Source: Erysipelotrichaceae bacterium
Lineage (GTDB): Bacteria; Bacillota_I; Bacilli_A; ML615J-28; CAG-313
Assembly: GCA_015059015.1 (NCBI GenBank)
Contig: SVBG01000002.1
Location: 113,636-177,635 of the forward strand
Length of the DNA: 64,000 bases
Reading direction: 5' to 3'
Numbering within the stretch: the first letter of the stretch is position 1; each line of letters starts with the position of its first letter. Of the stretch, positions 44,129-53,219 are shown piece after piece. Made by a program: the position numbers and the translations under genes. The notes under the pieces are model-generated. The model worked only from the letters and a program-made list of their open reading frames with translations. It did no database searches and was not told the DNA's origin.

Positions 44129-45404
44129 CAATTTCATACTTTTTATAAAGTTCATATAAATGTTTACTTAAAGTAACATTTACCATAGTACCAGTATCAA
44201 TATAACTAGTTTCATGAACATTAGCTTTTTCCATTAAAACATTATAAACTTCACCATTTGTATATGGAATAAGTAGAGTAGTTGTTACATCATCAGGGAA
44301 TAATTCTTTTTCAATATATTCAATTAATTCTTTTATACCAATATTTTTCTTATTAGATATTCTTAAAGATGGAGTATATGATGTAGGTATAAAAATTTCA
44401 TTAGTTACTAAATCAACTTTATTAAATACATATACACAAGGAATACTAGAACAATGAAGTTTATCTAAAACATTCATTGTAGTTTCTATTTGCCAATCTA
44501 CATATGGACTTGAAGTATCAATTAAATGAACGATTAAGGATGCTTCAGTGATTTCTTCTAGCGTTGATTTAAATGATTCTACTAAGTGATGTGGTAGTTT
44601 ATTTACAAAACCTACTGTATCTGTAATTAAGAATTCATGATTATTTGCAAGTTTTATCCTTCTTGTAGAAGTTTCAAGTGTTGCAAATAGCATATCTTTA
44701 ACAAATACTTGTTTATCAACATTTCCTTCAACATAGTTTAAGATACTATTAATAGTTGATGATTTACCTGCATTTGTATAGCCCACAAATGCAACAGTCT
44801 TTACTTCATTTTTTGCACGTGACTTACGCGATGTTTGACGATTTAATACAACATCATCAAGTTCTTGTTTTAATTTATAAATTCTGTTTTCAATATAACG
44901 TCTATCTAGTTCTAGTTTTGTTTCACCAGCACCACGTCTAGCACCACTTCCACCGCCGCCGCCACCACCAGTACGTGATAGATTCTTTCTTGCGCCAATT
45001 AGACGAGGTAGCATATAATTAAGGTTTGCTATTTCTACTTGTAGCATTGCTTCTTTAGTTTTAGCACGTGTTTTAAAGATTTCAAGAATTAGCATTGTTC
45101 TATCCATAATCTCACAAGGAATTTGATCTGCAAGATTAGATAGTTCAGCTGGAGATAATTCGTCATTAAAAACAACATAGTCTACATCTAATAAATTACA
45201 TAGTTCGACAAGTTCTATTAATTTTCCACTACCTATATATGTAGCATTATTTGTGTACGCAAGGTTTTGTGTAACAGTTTCAATACATTCAATATTACAC
45301 GCTTCACAAAGATTAACTAGTTCTTTCATTTCATAGTTAAATACTTCATCACGCCCTGTACATACACCAACTAAAATTGCTTTAGAAGAAGTAATATTTT
45401 CCAT
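44121..45404 (-). CDS. hflX: GTPase HflX, ribosome-splitting factor
   Basis: 427 residues. N-terminal HflX domain, the Gly-rich linker (about 146-155, a run of seven Gly) leading to 'GARRGAGETKLELDRR', then the G domain: P-loop 'GYTNAGKS' (208-215), switch 'TLETSTRRI', G3 'DTVGFVNKLP', G4 'NKVD'. HflX splits stalled 70S ribosomes under stress. AAGGAGG lies eight bases upstream. Transcribed divergently from the Clp-like gene. Confidence 0.95.
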   Translation of the reverse strand: MENITSSKAILVGVCTGRDEVFNYEMKELVNLCEACNIECIETVTQNLAYTNNATYIGSGKLIELVELCNLLDVDYVVFNDELSPAELSNLADQIPCEIMDRTMLILEIFKTRAKTKEAMLQVEIANLNYMLPRLIGARKNLSRTGGGGGGGSGARRGAGETKLELDRRYIENRIYKLKQELDDVVLNRQTSRKSRAKNEVKTVAFVGYTNAGKSSTINSILNYVEGNVDKQVFVKDMLFATLETSTRRIKLANNHEFLITDTVGFVNKLPHHLVESFKSTLEEITEASLIVHLIDTSSPYVDWQIETTMNVLDKLHCSSIPCVYVFNKVDLVTNEIFIPTSYTPSLRISNKKNIGIKELIEYIEKELFPDDVTTTLLIPYTNGEVYNVLMEKANVHETSYIDTGTMVNVTLSKHLYELYKKYEIEK

Positions 45405-45436
45405 AGGTTTACCTCCTTGTTTAATAAATCATATAT

Positions 45437-45445
45437 AGTATATCA
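45437..45445 (-). promoter_or_regulatory. Extended -10 promoter of hflX
   Basis: On the minus strand TG-A-TATACT, about 33 bases before the ATG. Confidence 0.5.
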
Positions 45446-45534
45446 AAAATTAATAACAATTTCTAAAATTATAATAATTTACCTATTTTCATCATATAAT
45501 AAATCGTATATTAAAAGATAAGGAGAAAAGGTAA

Positions 45535-47466
45535 ATGTTAGAAACATTTAGCATAAGAGCAGTAGAATTAATAGAAACTGCCAAAAACCTTGTAAAAATA
45601 AATAGCCAAACAAGCGATGTAGATACAGTATCAACATTTTATTTATTACTTTCAATGTTTAACGCTAATGATACAATATGTCATTTCTTACTTAATGAAT
45701 TAGATATTACACAAGATGACTTATACAAATCATATAACGAATTAACAATAAAAGAATCTCCTCAAAAAGTATTTTCTAAAGAATTTGAAACCCTTGTGTT
45801 AAACGCAACTAATCTTGCAAAAGAAGTAAAATCAGAATATGTATATGATGAACACTTATTCTATGTAATGTTAGAAGATAAAAACACTCTAGGTACTCAA
45901 ACATTAATTAACCTTAATATTAATATTGAACAATTAAAACAAGACATTAGTGATATATTTAATTTCTATGAAGAACAAATTTTTATAGTAGATAAAGTAG
46001 AATTAAAAGAACCAACTTATTTAATAAATTTATCAAAACAAATTCCTGTTCACTCATATATTGAAAGAAAAGATTATATTAATCAAGTTATATATATTTT
46101 ATCCAAAAGACAAAAAAATAATCCATTATTAATTGGACAAGCAGGAGTAGGGAAAACTGCTTTAATTACAGCACTTACAAAAATAATAGATATAGATATA
46201 TATGAACTTGATTTAGGTTGTTTAATATCAGGAACAAAATACCGAGGAGAAATGGAAGAAAAACTTACTGATGCGATTAAATACGTAATAAACAAAAATG
46301 CAATTCTTTTTATTGATGAGGTACATAATATCGTAGGAGCAGGATCAAACGATGGATCACTAGATGCTGCAAACATCATTAAACCATATCTATCAAAAGG
46401 AAAACTGAAACTGATAGCCGCAACAACTCTAGATGAATATTATAAATATATTGAAAAAGATAAAGCGTTAACAAGAAGGTTCCAAACAATCTTTATTGAT
46501 GAACCATCCAAAGAAGAAACACTTGAAATCTTAAAAGGAATTAAACAAAATTATATTGATTTTTATCATATCGATATACCTGATGAATTATTAGAATATA
46601 TAACTGATTTATGTGATAACTTTATTTTAAATAAAACATTCCCCGATAAAGCAATCGATGTTTTAGATGAAACACTTTCTAGATACACATATGAAAAGAA
46701 AGACTTAAAAAGTCTTGTAAAAGAAGTAATCAATTCACATCAAGGAATAACTATTCCTACTATTAACGAACTATTAAACTATAATTTGTATTATAATGAG
46801 TTTAAAACATTATATTTAAGAAAAATAAAACCAATTAATATATTAAAAAACTTAGGAATAGTATATGTAGATAAATCATTTAATAACGGTTTATTTCAAA
46901 AAGATTTAAATAAAGTATTTGGTTTAAAAAAAGAAAACTTTCTAGAACTAGATTTAAATGACTATTTAAATTCTGAATCAATAACCAACTTAATAGGTTC
47001 ATCAAAAGGTTATGTTGGATACTCAGAAGGTGGAATACTATACAATCATTTATTAAAATATCCATTTAGTATAATATATCTAAAAAACTTTGATAATACT
47101 AATTCATATTTAAAAACATTCTTTAATAATTTATTTAAAAAAGACTATATTATTGATCCTCATTCAAGATATGTATACTTAAAAAATACATTATTTATCT
47201 TAGAAAAAACAGAACTAAAATATAAAGTAGGTTTTATAACGAATAACGAAACTAATACATTAAACTCAGATTTAATAATAACCACAAAAATAGAAGAATC
47301 AAATGAACTATTTAATAACCTCTTAAAAAAAGGAATTATCATTGAAGGATTTAAAAACTTATCAATAACAGACCAAATTAATATATATTATCAAGCATTA
47401 CTTAAACCTATTGGAAAGTATCAAATCACTAGTTCAAAAACATTAGAATCTATAAACACTAATTAG
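45535..47466 (+). CDS. ClpC-like AAA+ protein with degenerate second ATPase domain
   Basis: 643 residues against about 810 for ClpC. Double Clp_N repeat (1-145). The first AAA+ domain is intact: Walker A GQAGVGKT (201-208), Walker B 'LFIDEVHN' (Asp261, Glu262), 'TRRFQ' arginine. No coiled-coil M domain is inserted. The second domain (about 440-640) still follows the ClpC pattern, with 'GYVGYSEGG' (492-500), but Walker A is replaced by 'VDKSFNNG' (about 445-452) and Walker B 'LLDEIEKA' by 'YLKNFDNT' (515-522), so it cannot bind or hydrolyse ATP normally. 'YKVGF' (563-567) sits where ClpC has its ClpP-docking tripeptide. AAGGAG precedes the ATG. Alone in its transcript. Confidence 0.82.
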   Translation: MLETFSIRAVELIETAKNLVKINSQTSDVDTVSTFYLLLSMFNANDTICHFLLNELDITQDDLYKSYNELTIKESPQKVFSKEFETLVLNATNLAKEVKSEYVYDEHLFYVMLEDKNTLGTQTLINLNINIEQLKQDISDIFNFYEEQIFIVDKVELKEPTYLINLSKQIPVHSYIERKDYINQVIYILSKRQKNNPLLIGQAGVGKTALITALTKIIDIDIYELDLGCLISGTKYRGEMEEKLTDAIKYVINKNAILFIDEVHNIVGAGSNDGSLDAANIIKPYLSKGKLKLIAATTLDEYYKYIEKDKALTRRFQTIFIDEPSKEETLEILKGIKQNYIDFYHIDIPDELLEYITDLCDNFILNKTFPDKAIDVLDETLSRYTYEKKDLKSLVKEVINSHQGITIPTINELLNYNLYYNEFKTLYLRKIKPINILKNLGIVYVDKSFNNGLFQKDLNKVFGLKKENFLELDLNDYLNSESITNLIGSSKGYVGYSEGGILYNHLLKYPFSIIYLKNFDNTNSYLKTFFNNLFKKDYIIDPHSRYVYLKNTLFILEKTELKYKVGFITNNETNTLNSDLIITTKIEESNELFNNLLKKGIIIEGFKNLSITDQINIYYQALLKPIGKYQITSSKTLESINTN

Positions 47467-47489
47467 AAGTTTAATTAGTGTTTTTTTTC
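47454..47489 (+). terminator. Rho-independent terminator
   Basis: AACACTAATTA / TAATTAGTGTT, perfect 11-bp stem overlapping the stop, followed by eight Ts. Confidence 0.88.
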
Positions 47490-47533
47490 TTTAAAAATAA
47501 TTTTTCCTAATTTATCGCTTTTTTTTATTAATG

Positions 47534-47542
47534 TGATATAAT
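47534..47542 (+). promoter_or_regulatory. Extended -10 promoter of the helicase-ankyrin-cdaA operon
   Basis: TG-A-TATAAT; start near 47549, so the ATG at 47547 is excluded and the ATG at 47577 (after GAGGTG) is the start. Confidence 0.6.
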
Positions 47543-47576
47543 ATAAATGTATAAGTATGTTTACACGAGGTGCAAT

Positions 47577-50500
47577 ATGAGTAAAATTGAAAAAGAAAGA
47601 AGAATTAATGAATATAATATTCAATCAATTAATACACATTTAGTAAATATTTTAGAAGAAAATTATTATATTGAACTTGGTAATGTTGATATAAAAGTTC
47701 TTGATAAGCTTTTTAGTGGTCATCCTGTTGCATTAAGTGAAATATTTTATTTTGATATTACTGCAAATGGTATTGGAAGAATAAGTAGTGAAGTAAAAGA
47801 TGATGTTAACTATCAACTTAATTATTTATATAGTCTTCATCAAAAGTCATCATCATCTAAATTTATTCTTACTTGTGGTACCACAAAATATCTTGATAAA
47901 ACTGGTGTAGAAAAGTTTTCACCGATTGTTTTAATACCACTTTCAATTGATTATGTTAGACAAGAACTAGTAATTGTCGGTAATGCTTGTTTTAATACAA
48001 TGTTACTTAGAATTTGTAAGTCAGAAAAACTTTTAGATGATAAACAAATAGTTGAATTAACTAATCTTGCTAATAATAAAATTGAAAATGTATTTGAACT
48101 TGATAATGTTTGTGTGAAACTTCGTGATATTACTGGATTTGAAATTGACACTTGTAACTATTTATCACTTATGGAAGTAGAATATTCTGACTATGTTGAA
48201 CAAGAAAATTTCTTTAATGTTCAACGTTCTATTTATGAAATAAATGATATTGAATTAATTAAAAAGTATTTTAAAAATGTTCATGCGATTAAACCTAGTA
48301 ATATTGAACAAAAATATGTAATATTAAAAGCTCATAATGGAGAAAATATTGTTATTGATGGTAAGCTTGGTGCTGGTAAAAGTTCGACTGCTTTAAATAT
48401 TATTGCGGATAAAATTTATGATGGTAAGAAAGTTTTATATGTAAATCAAGATTTAGATAATATTAGTGATTTTAGAAGATATATTAAATATTTAGGTTTT
48501 GAACCATATGCTTATGATTTAACTAAAAACGTTTGGAATTTAGATGATTTAAAACCACTAGATGTTGTTTCTCATGATAAATTTAATGAAAGTGTAATTG
48601 ATGACGTTGCGGCATATCGTGATACATATCATAAGAAATTTCATGGATATCCATATAGTTATATTTTAGAAAAACTTGCAACAAGAAAATCAATGGGATT
48701 AGAAGATAAGATATATTTAGAAACTAATCTAGATCGTGAAGAAGTTGAATATATATATAAAACATTAAAAGAAGTAGAAGCATGTTTATCCAATGTTGAT
48801 CCACTTCCTAATAATGTTTGGGCGCGCTTACAATCTGGACAAAATTCATTAACACCTGCTGATATTAAGAATCATACTAAAACTTTCTATGAAGAAAATA
48901 AAAAGTTAATGAAATATCTTGATAAGATAGCTGCAAAACATCATTTAAATAAAATCGATAATATAACTGCTTTTTACCATTTAATTGAAGAAATTAATAG
49001 TTTTAAATTATATAAACCACTTCCTATTTGGGGAAGTGATGAGTTTGTTGAAAAAAATACAGATGCGCTTAATAAAATTGCTCATTATGTAGATTACTAT
49101 GATAATTGTGTAACTTATTATAATTCACACTGTACTAAGAAATATGTTACTGGAAGTATTGGTGAGGATTTTAAATCTATTATTAATAAACGTTATCAAA
49201 TAACTAATCATAATTCTAGTGATGTAAAGTACGTAGATGAGTTATTAAATAATTTTGATTTAGTAGAAAATCTACATACAAAATCTATTCGTTGGGTTGA
49301 AGCGTCAATTGGCATATATGATAAAATAAAAAATTATTTTGATTTTGAATCACCAAGTAGTGAACAATTTGTGTTATTAAATAAATTACTTAATTTGCTT
49401 GAAACTACTGATGTTGATGATGCTTGGTTTGATGAATTTATTTTAAATCCTAAATTACTTCGTGATAAAGCACAAAAACTAAATAAAATAAATAATCAAA
49501 TTATTGAACAATATCAATTATTAGATCCATTTCTACATATGAATGAAATGACATATGAACTAATGGATGAACTTGTAAATAATAAACGTTATGTAAAAAT
49601 TGTAAAGGGTTTATTAAACAAAGATGATTTAAAAAGACATAAAACTAATGCTTCAATTATTGCGACAAATTTAAAATTATATTATGAGAAAGTAACTGAA
49701 TTAAAAGCTGAATTACCAAAAGATACAAAATTAAATATTTTAGATGAAAATACATGGGGTAGTTATTTATCATTCTTAAACTTTATAGATTTACTTACAC
49801 CATGGGAAACAATTGTATTAAATTTATTTATTAAAAAGACAAAAGCTATTAAAGATTTTAAACGTTCTGATTTAATCAAAGACTTAACGATTTTAAGAGA
49901 AAATCAACGTGAATTAGATGTAATAGAGTCAGGTCTTGCAAAATTTAACTTACGCATCACTGGAAGTAACTTTATTGAATCTGTAAAATCAATTAAATCA
50001 TATATTCCATATTTAGCTCAAGTTCTTGTTGCAATTGAAAATATTAAATCTTATTTTAAAAATAGCGCTAATATTACTACTTACGATGTTTTATATTTAA
50101 TTGAAATAGATAAACAATTTACTGAAAGTAAAAAACATTTTGAAGAAAACGATGAATATTATAAAACATTATATGGTAATGGTTATTTAGACAAAGATAC
50201 TGATGTTATAACGTTGGGTCAAACTGTTGAACACTTTAGAAATTTTATTAATAAACTTAGAGTTTATGAGGGTATTACAAAAGAAAATATTTATGTTGCG
50301 TTATTAAATGATAAAGTGTATAGTGAATTTATGGATAGTTGTGCTCATTTTGATGAACTATATGAATCTTGGTACAATGCATTAAGAGGATTTTCAATAT
50401 GCTTTTATCAAGGTAAACTTGAATTACAAAGTGAAACATTTGCTACGATTAATAAAGTATTATCCGAATATGTCAATAAACTTGATCAATTAGAACCTAT

Positions 50501-51908
50501 TTATCGTGTGGAACATATCTTAGATTCATATTATTATTATGGTTTAAGAGACTTTGCTAAAAAAATTCAAAGTGGGTATTTTAATGATGATATTTCTATC
50601 ATATCTGAATTATATTTATATTCAACAATGAATAAATATTATAAAGATATGCTTAAAGAAGGACATCATGAATTTAGTATTTCTAATTTAGTTAAAACTG
50701 TAAATATGTTTGCACAAGAAGAAGAAGATTATTGTGAAAACAATATCTTTGAACTTAGAAAACGTATAAGTGGATATTCAAATAAAAAACGTAAGGCATT
50801 TAAAGTTACACCATTTGTGGATCCGTTTAATTCAATAGTAGAAAATACACCTCATTATAAGAAAATATTTATTGCAGATATTGATGTATTTAACAGAATG
50901 AATGATTTTTCTTACTTTGATTTAGTTATTATTGATGATGCTCATTTATCAACATCTAATAAATATTCTAATCTATATAAGGCTAATCAAGTAGTTATTT
51001 TAGGGGATGCGTCATTCCAATCTTCTGCAACTAACTCACTGATGCAAAGAAATAAAAACTTTACTTGTATCCCACTTCATAAACGTTATATTGAAATGAA
51101 ATCCGAGTTTGGAAATATTTGGCAAACTGATAATCAATATATTTATACACCATCAATGGTTATTGAAAAAAATAAAATAACATCATTAAGTGTAATGGCT
51201 GATATGATTATTGAGAAATTCAAAGAACATTATGAAAAAGCTAACAAAAAGACAATTAATGTTTTAGTTACTAAATCAACTACAAGAAGAGAAATCTATA
51301 GTCTATTAGTAAATAGATTAAAAAACGAATTTTCAATGGAAGATACAATTAAGATTCTTAATTTATCAATTAAAATTATTTCTACAAATTATGAATCAAA
51401 TAGATTATCAGACTATACATATATGTGGTATGAAGATTTAGAAGATTTAAATAACATTGCATTAGAACTTGTAAAACGTAATTATATTACCGCAAAACAT
51501 GAAGTTCATTTATGTTATCAAGATTTAAGAGCTACTAAAAAGAATGAAATCTTAATGGAAAAAATTGATGATTTCATTGGTAAACCATTAACGCTTGATT
51601 TTAGAATTGATGGTATAACAAAAATTATTTATACTCGTCTAATTAAAAAAAGTATTGAAGTAGAAATAGGACCTGGATATATTGACTTAGTAGTAAAGAA
51701 AAACAATAAAAACTTAGGATTTATTATTTATGGCCAAAGAACAGATATGTGCTACTCTATGGTTGATGATTATATATATTATGTTAATGAATATCAAAAA
51801 CGTGGGTGGGATATATATATATATTGTATGGAAGAACTTTATAAAAACTTAGATGATGTAATCGAAAAAATTTATAAACTTGCAAAAGAAGGTAATAATA
51901 ATGCCTAG
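47577..51908 (+). CDS. Divergent superfamily 1 (Upf1-like) helicase with nuclease-like tail
   Basis: 1443 residues. The N-terminal part (about 1-240) resembles the DUF4011-type region that precedes SF1 helicases ('FSPIVLIPLSIDY' matches its 'yPlvLiPv' strand). Walker A is GKLGAGKS (262-269) in place of the usual GPPGTGKS. A long helical insertion (about 370-1080) separates it from motif II, 'VIIDDAHLS' (Asp1120, Asp1121 where Glu is normal), and motif III 'VVILGDASFQSS'. The C-terminal 110 residues follow the MTES_1575/Vsr-like pattern 'GYIDLVV' ... 'RGWDIYIY' but the catalytic Glu/Asp positions are lost. ATP turnover and nuclease activity may both be weak or absent. Overlaps the ankyrin gene by 8 bases. 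Confidence 0.7.
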   Translation: MSKIEKERRINEYNIQSINTHLVNILEENYYIELGNVDIKVLDKLFSGHPVALSEIFYFDITANGIGRISSEVKDDVNYQLNYLYSLHQKSSSSKFILTCGTTKYLDKTGVEKFSPIVLIPLSIDYVRQELVIVGNACFNTMLLRICKSEKLLDDKQIVELTNLANNKIENVFELDNVCVKLRDITGFEIDTCNYLSLMEVEYSDYVEQENFFNVQRSIYEINDIELIKKYFKNVHAIKPSNIEQKYVILKAHNGENIVIDGKLGAGKSSTALNIIADKIYDGKKVLYVNQDLDNISDFRRYIKYLGFEPYAYDLTKNVWNLDDLKPLDVVSHDKFNESVIDDVAAYRDTYHKKFHGYPYSYILEKLATRKSMGLEDKIYLETNLDREEVEYIYKTLKEVEACLSNVDPLPNNVWARLQSGQNSLTPADIKNHTKTFYEENKKLMKYLDKIAAKHHLNKIDNITAFYHLIEEINSFKLYKPLPIWGSDEFVEKNTDALNKIAHYVDYYDNCVTYYNSHCTKKYVTGSIGEDFKSIINKRYQITNHNSSDVKYVDELLNNFDLVENLHTKSIRWVEASIGIYDKIKNYFDFESPSSEQFVLLNKLLNLLETTDVDDAWFDEFILNPKLLRDKAQKLNKINNQIIEQYQLLDPFLHMNEMTYELMDELVNNKRYVKIVKGLLNKDDLKRHKTNASIIATNLKLYYEKVTELKAELPKDTKLNILDENTWGSYLSFLNFIDLLTPWETIVLNLFIKKTKAIKDFKRSDLIKDLTILRENQRELDVIESGLAKFNLRITGSNFIESVKSIKSYIPYLAQVLVAIENIKSYFKNSANITTYDVLYLIEIDKQFTESKKHFEENDEYYKTLYGNGYLDKDTDVITLGQTVEHFRNFINKLRVYEGITKENIYVALLNDKVYSEFMDSCAHFDELYESWYNALRGFSICFYQGKLELQSETFATINKVLSEYVNKLDQLEPIYRVEHILDSYYYYGLRDFAKKIQSGYFNDDISIISELYLYSTMNKYYKDMLKEGHHEFSISNLVKTVNMFAQEEEDYCENNIFELRKRISGYSNKKRKAFKVTPFVDPFNSIVENTPHYKKIFIADIDVFNRMNDFSYFDLVIIDDAHLSTSNKYSNLYKANQVVILGDASFQSSATNSLMQRNKNFTCIPLHKRYIEMKSEFGNIWQTDNQYIYTPSMVIEKNKITSLSVMADMIIEKFKEHYEKANKKTINVLVTKSTTRREIYSLLVNRLKNEFSMEDTIKILNLSIKIISTNYESNRLSDYTYMWYEDLEDLNNIALELVKRNYITAKHEVHLCYQDLRATKKNEILMEKIDDFIGKPLTLDFRIDGITKIIYTRLIKKSIEVEIGPGYIDLVVKKNNKNLGFIIYGQRTDMCYSMVDDYIYYVNEYQKRGWDIYIYCMEELYKNLDDVIEKIYKLAKEGNNNA

Positions 51909-52413
51909 TAATAAGAAAATGTTTATTAGTATTATTCATATCTTTAGAGATTATCCAAATCATCTTGCATTAATTAAGAAAACTATTCGTAATCAACTTG
52001 CAAATGGCTTCGATATTAATACAAAATATTTAAAAGGAAAAACACTTGCTCATTATGTAGTTAAATATAATGTTACAGGACTATTTTTATACTTATTAAA
52101 ATGTGGACTTAACTTAAATATTTGTGATGATAATTATGATACACCACTGCATGCTGCAGTAAAATGTAATCGAGTAATTCTAGTAAAAGAATTAATAAAA
52201 TGTGGTGTAGATATTAATTTATCTGGTGAATTTGAAGCAACACCACTACACACTGCTGTATCTGAAGGATATAGTGAAATTGTAATGTTATTACTTAAAG
52301 CAGGTGTTGATGTATCGTTAGTAGATGAAAGAAATCAATCTGCACTTGATTATGCAATAGATGAAAAAAACGATCAAATAATTAATTTATTAAAAAATAG
52401 AAAGGTATCATAA
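51901..52413 (+). CDS. Ankyrin-repeat protein
   Basis: 170 residues from ATG 51901 (GAAGGTAATA upstream, within the helicase end). Four ankyrin units: 'KGKTLAHYVVKYNVTGLFLYL', then 'NYDTPLHAAVKCNRVILVKEL', 'FEATPLHTAVSEGYSEIVML' and 'RNQSALDYAIDEKNDQIINL'. No signal peptide, so cytosolic. Ankyrin domains bind proteins. It lies between the helicase gene (8-base overlap) and cdaA (one base apart), so its partner may be either product; this is inference. Confidence 0.85.
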   Translation: MPSNKKMFISIIHIFRDYPNHLALIKKTIRNQLANGFDINTKYLKGKTLAHYVVKYNVTGLFLYLLKCGLNLNICDDNYDTPLHAAVKCNRVILVKELIKCGVDINLSGEFEATPLHTAVSEGYSEIVMLLLKAGVDVSLVDERNQSALDYAIDEKNDQIINLLKNRKVS

Positions 52414-52414
52414 A

Positions 52415-53206
52415 ATGGGTGAAAATTTAATTAATATAGGAATGATAAATGACCAAACTAATTATATTAAATTAGCAATAGAACTTGGCATTTTTATTCT
52501 TATAGTTATTATCATAGCAGCTTTTATTTATAAGAAAACAAAAAGATCAAAAACTGTTGTAATATCAATCTTATATTTAATTGCTGGAATTGCTGTATGT
52601 ATTTTAGATTTAAATATTTTAAAATATGCATTATTAGTTGTTGGAACTATTATTAGTACTAACTGTTTATTAGTAACAAATCAAGAACAAAGAACTAATT
52701 CAAGAACTCATGTTGCTCCTGTTAAAGTGCCAAAAAATGCTTTAACTGATGAAGGTGCAAAAGAAAAATTAATTGAAACACTTGTTGCCGCAACAGCATA
52801 TTTATCCTCAAGAAAGATTGGTGCAATAATCACAATTGAAAAAACACAAAATCTAAACACATATATTGAAAAAGGTGTTAAACTTGATGCAGAAGTAACA
52901 GTAGAACTGTTAAAAACAATTTTCTTCCCTAATACTGCTTTACATGATGGGGCTGTAATTATTAGAGGAAATCGTATTATGTGTGCTGGAACATTCTATA
53001 CTCCAAGTGATAAACCAGATATTAGTAGTGAACTAGGGAGTCGTCACCGTGCTGCTATTGGTATTAGCGAAGATAGCGATGCATTTACTGTAGTTGTATC
53101 AGAAGAATCAGGTAAAATATCTACTACACTTGGTGGAACGATTACAAGAGAATTAAGTGAAGAAGCATTAAGATTATCACTTACAAATCATATTATTATT
53201 CAATAA
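52415..53206 (+). CDS. cdaA: Membrane diadenylate cyclase (c-di-AMP synthase)
   Basis: 263 residues, AAAGGT upstream. Three N-terminal membrane helices (about 17-85), then the DAC domain: 'LHDGAVII' with the DGA motif (178-180), 'GSRHRAAIGISE' with RHR (210-212), and 'VVSEESGKIS'. It makes c-di-AMP from two ATP, a signal controlling potassium and osmotic balance and wall integrity in Firmicutes. The usual partner genes cdaR and glmM are absent; the next gene is a PAS membrane protein. An unusually long loop precedes the DAC domain. Confidence 0.95.
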   Translation: MGENLINIGMINDQTNYIKLAIELGIFILIVIIIAAFIYKKTKRSKTVVISILYLIAGIAVCILDLNILKYALLVVGTIISTNCLLVTNQEQRTNSRTHVAPVKVPKNALTDEGAKEKLIETLVAATAYLSSRKIGAIITIEKTQNLNTYIEKGVKLDAEVTVELLKTIFFPNTALHDGAVIIRGNRIMCAGTFYTPSDKPDISSELGSRHRAAIGISEDSDAFTVVVSEESGKISTTLGGTITRELSEEALRLSLTNHIIIQ

Positions 53207-53219
53207 AAAGAGGTAACAA

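Noticed and set aside
47577-53206. Calling the helicase-ankyrin-cdaA group an antiphage system of the CBASS or Hhe type
   Set aside because: Helicase and nuclease motifs are degraded, cdaA is a normal housekeeping cyclase and no effector gene is present; flanking genes are core metabolism.
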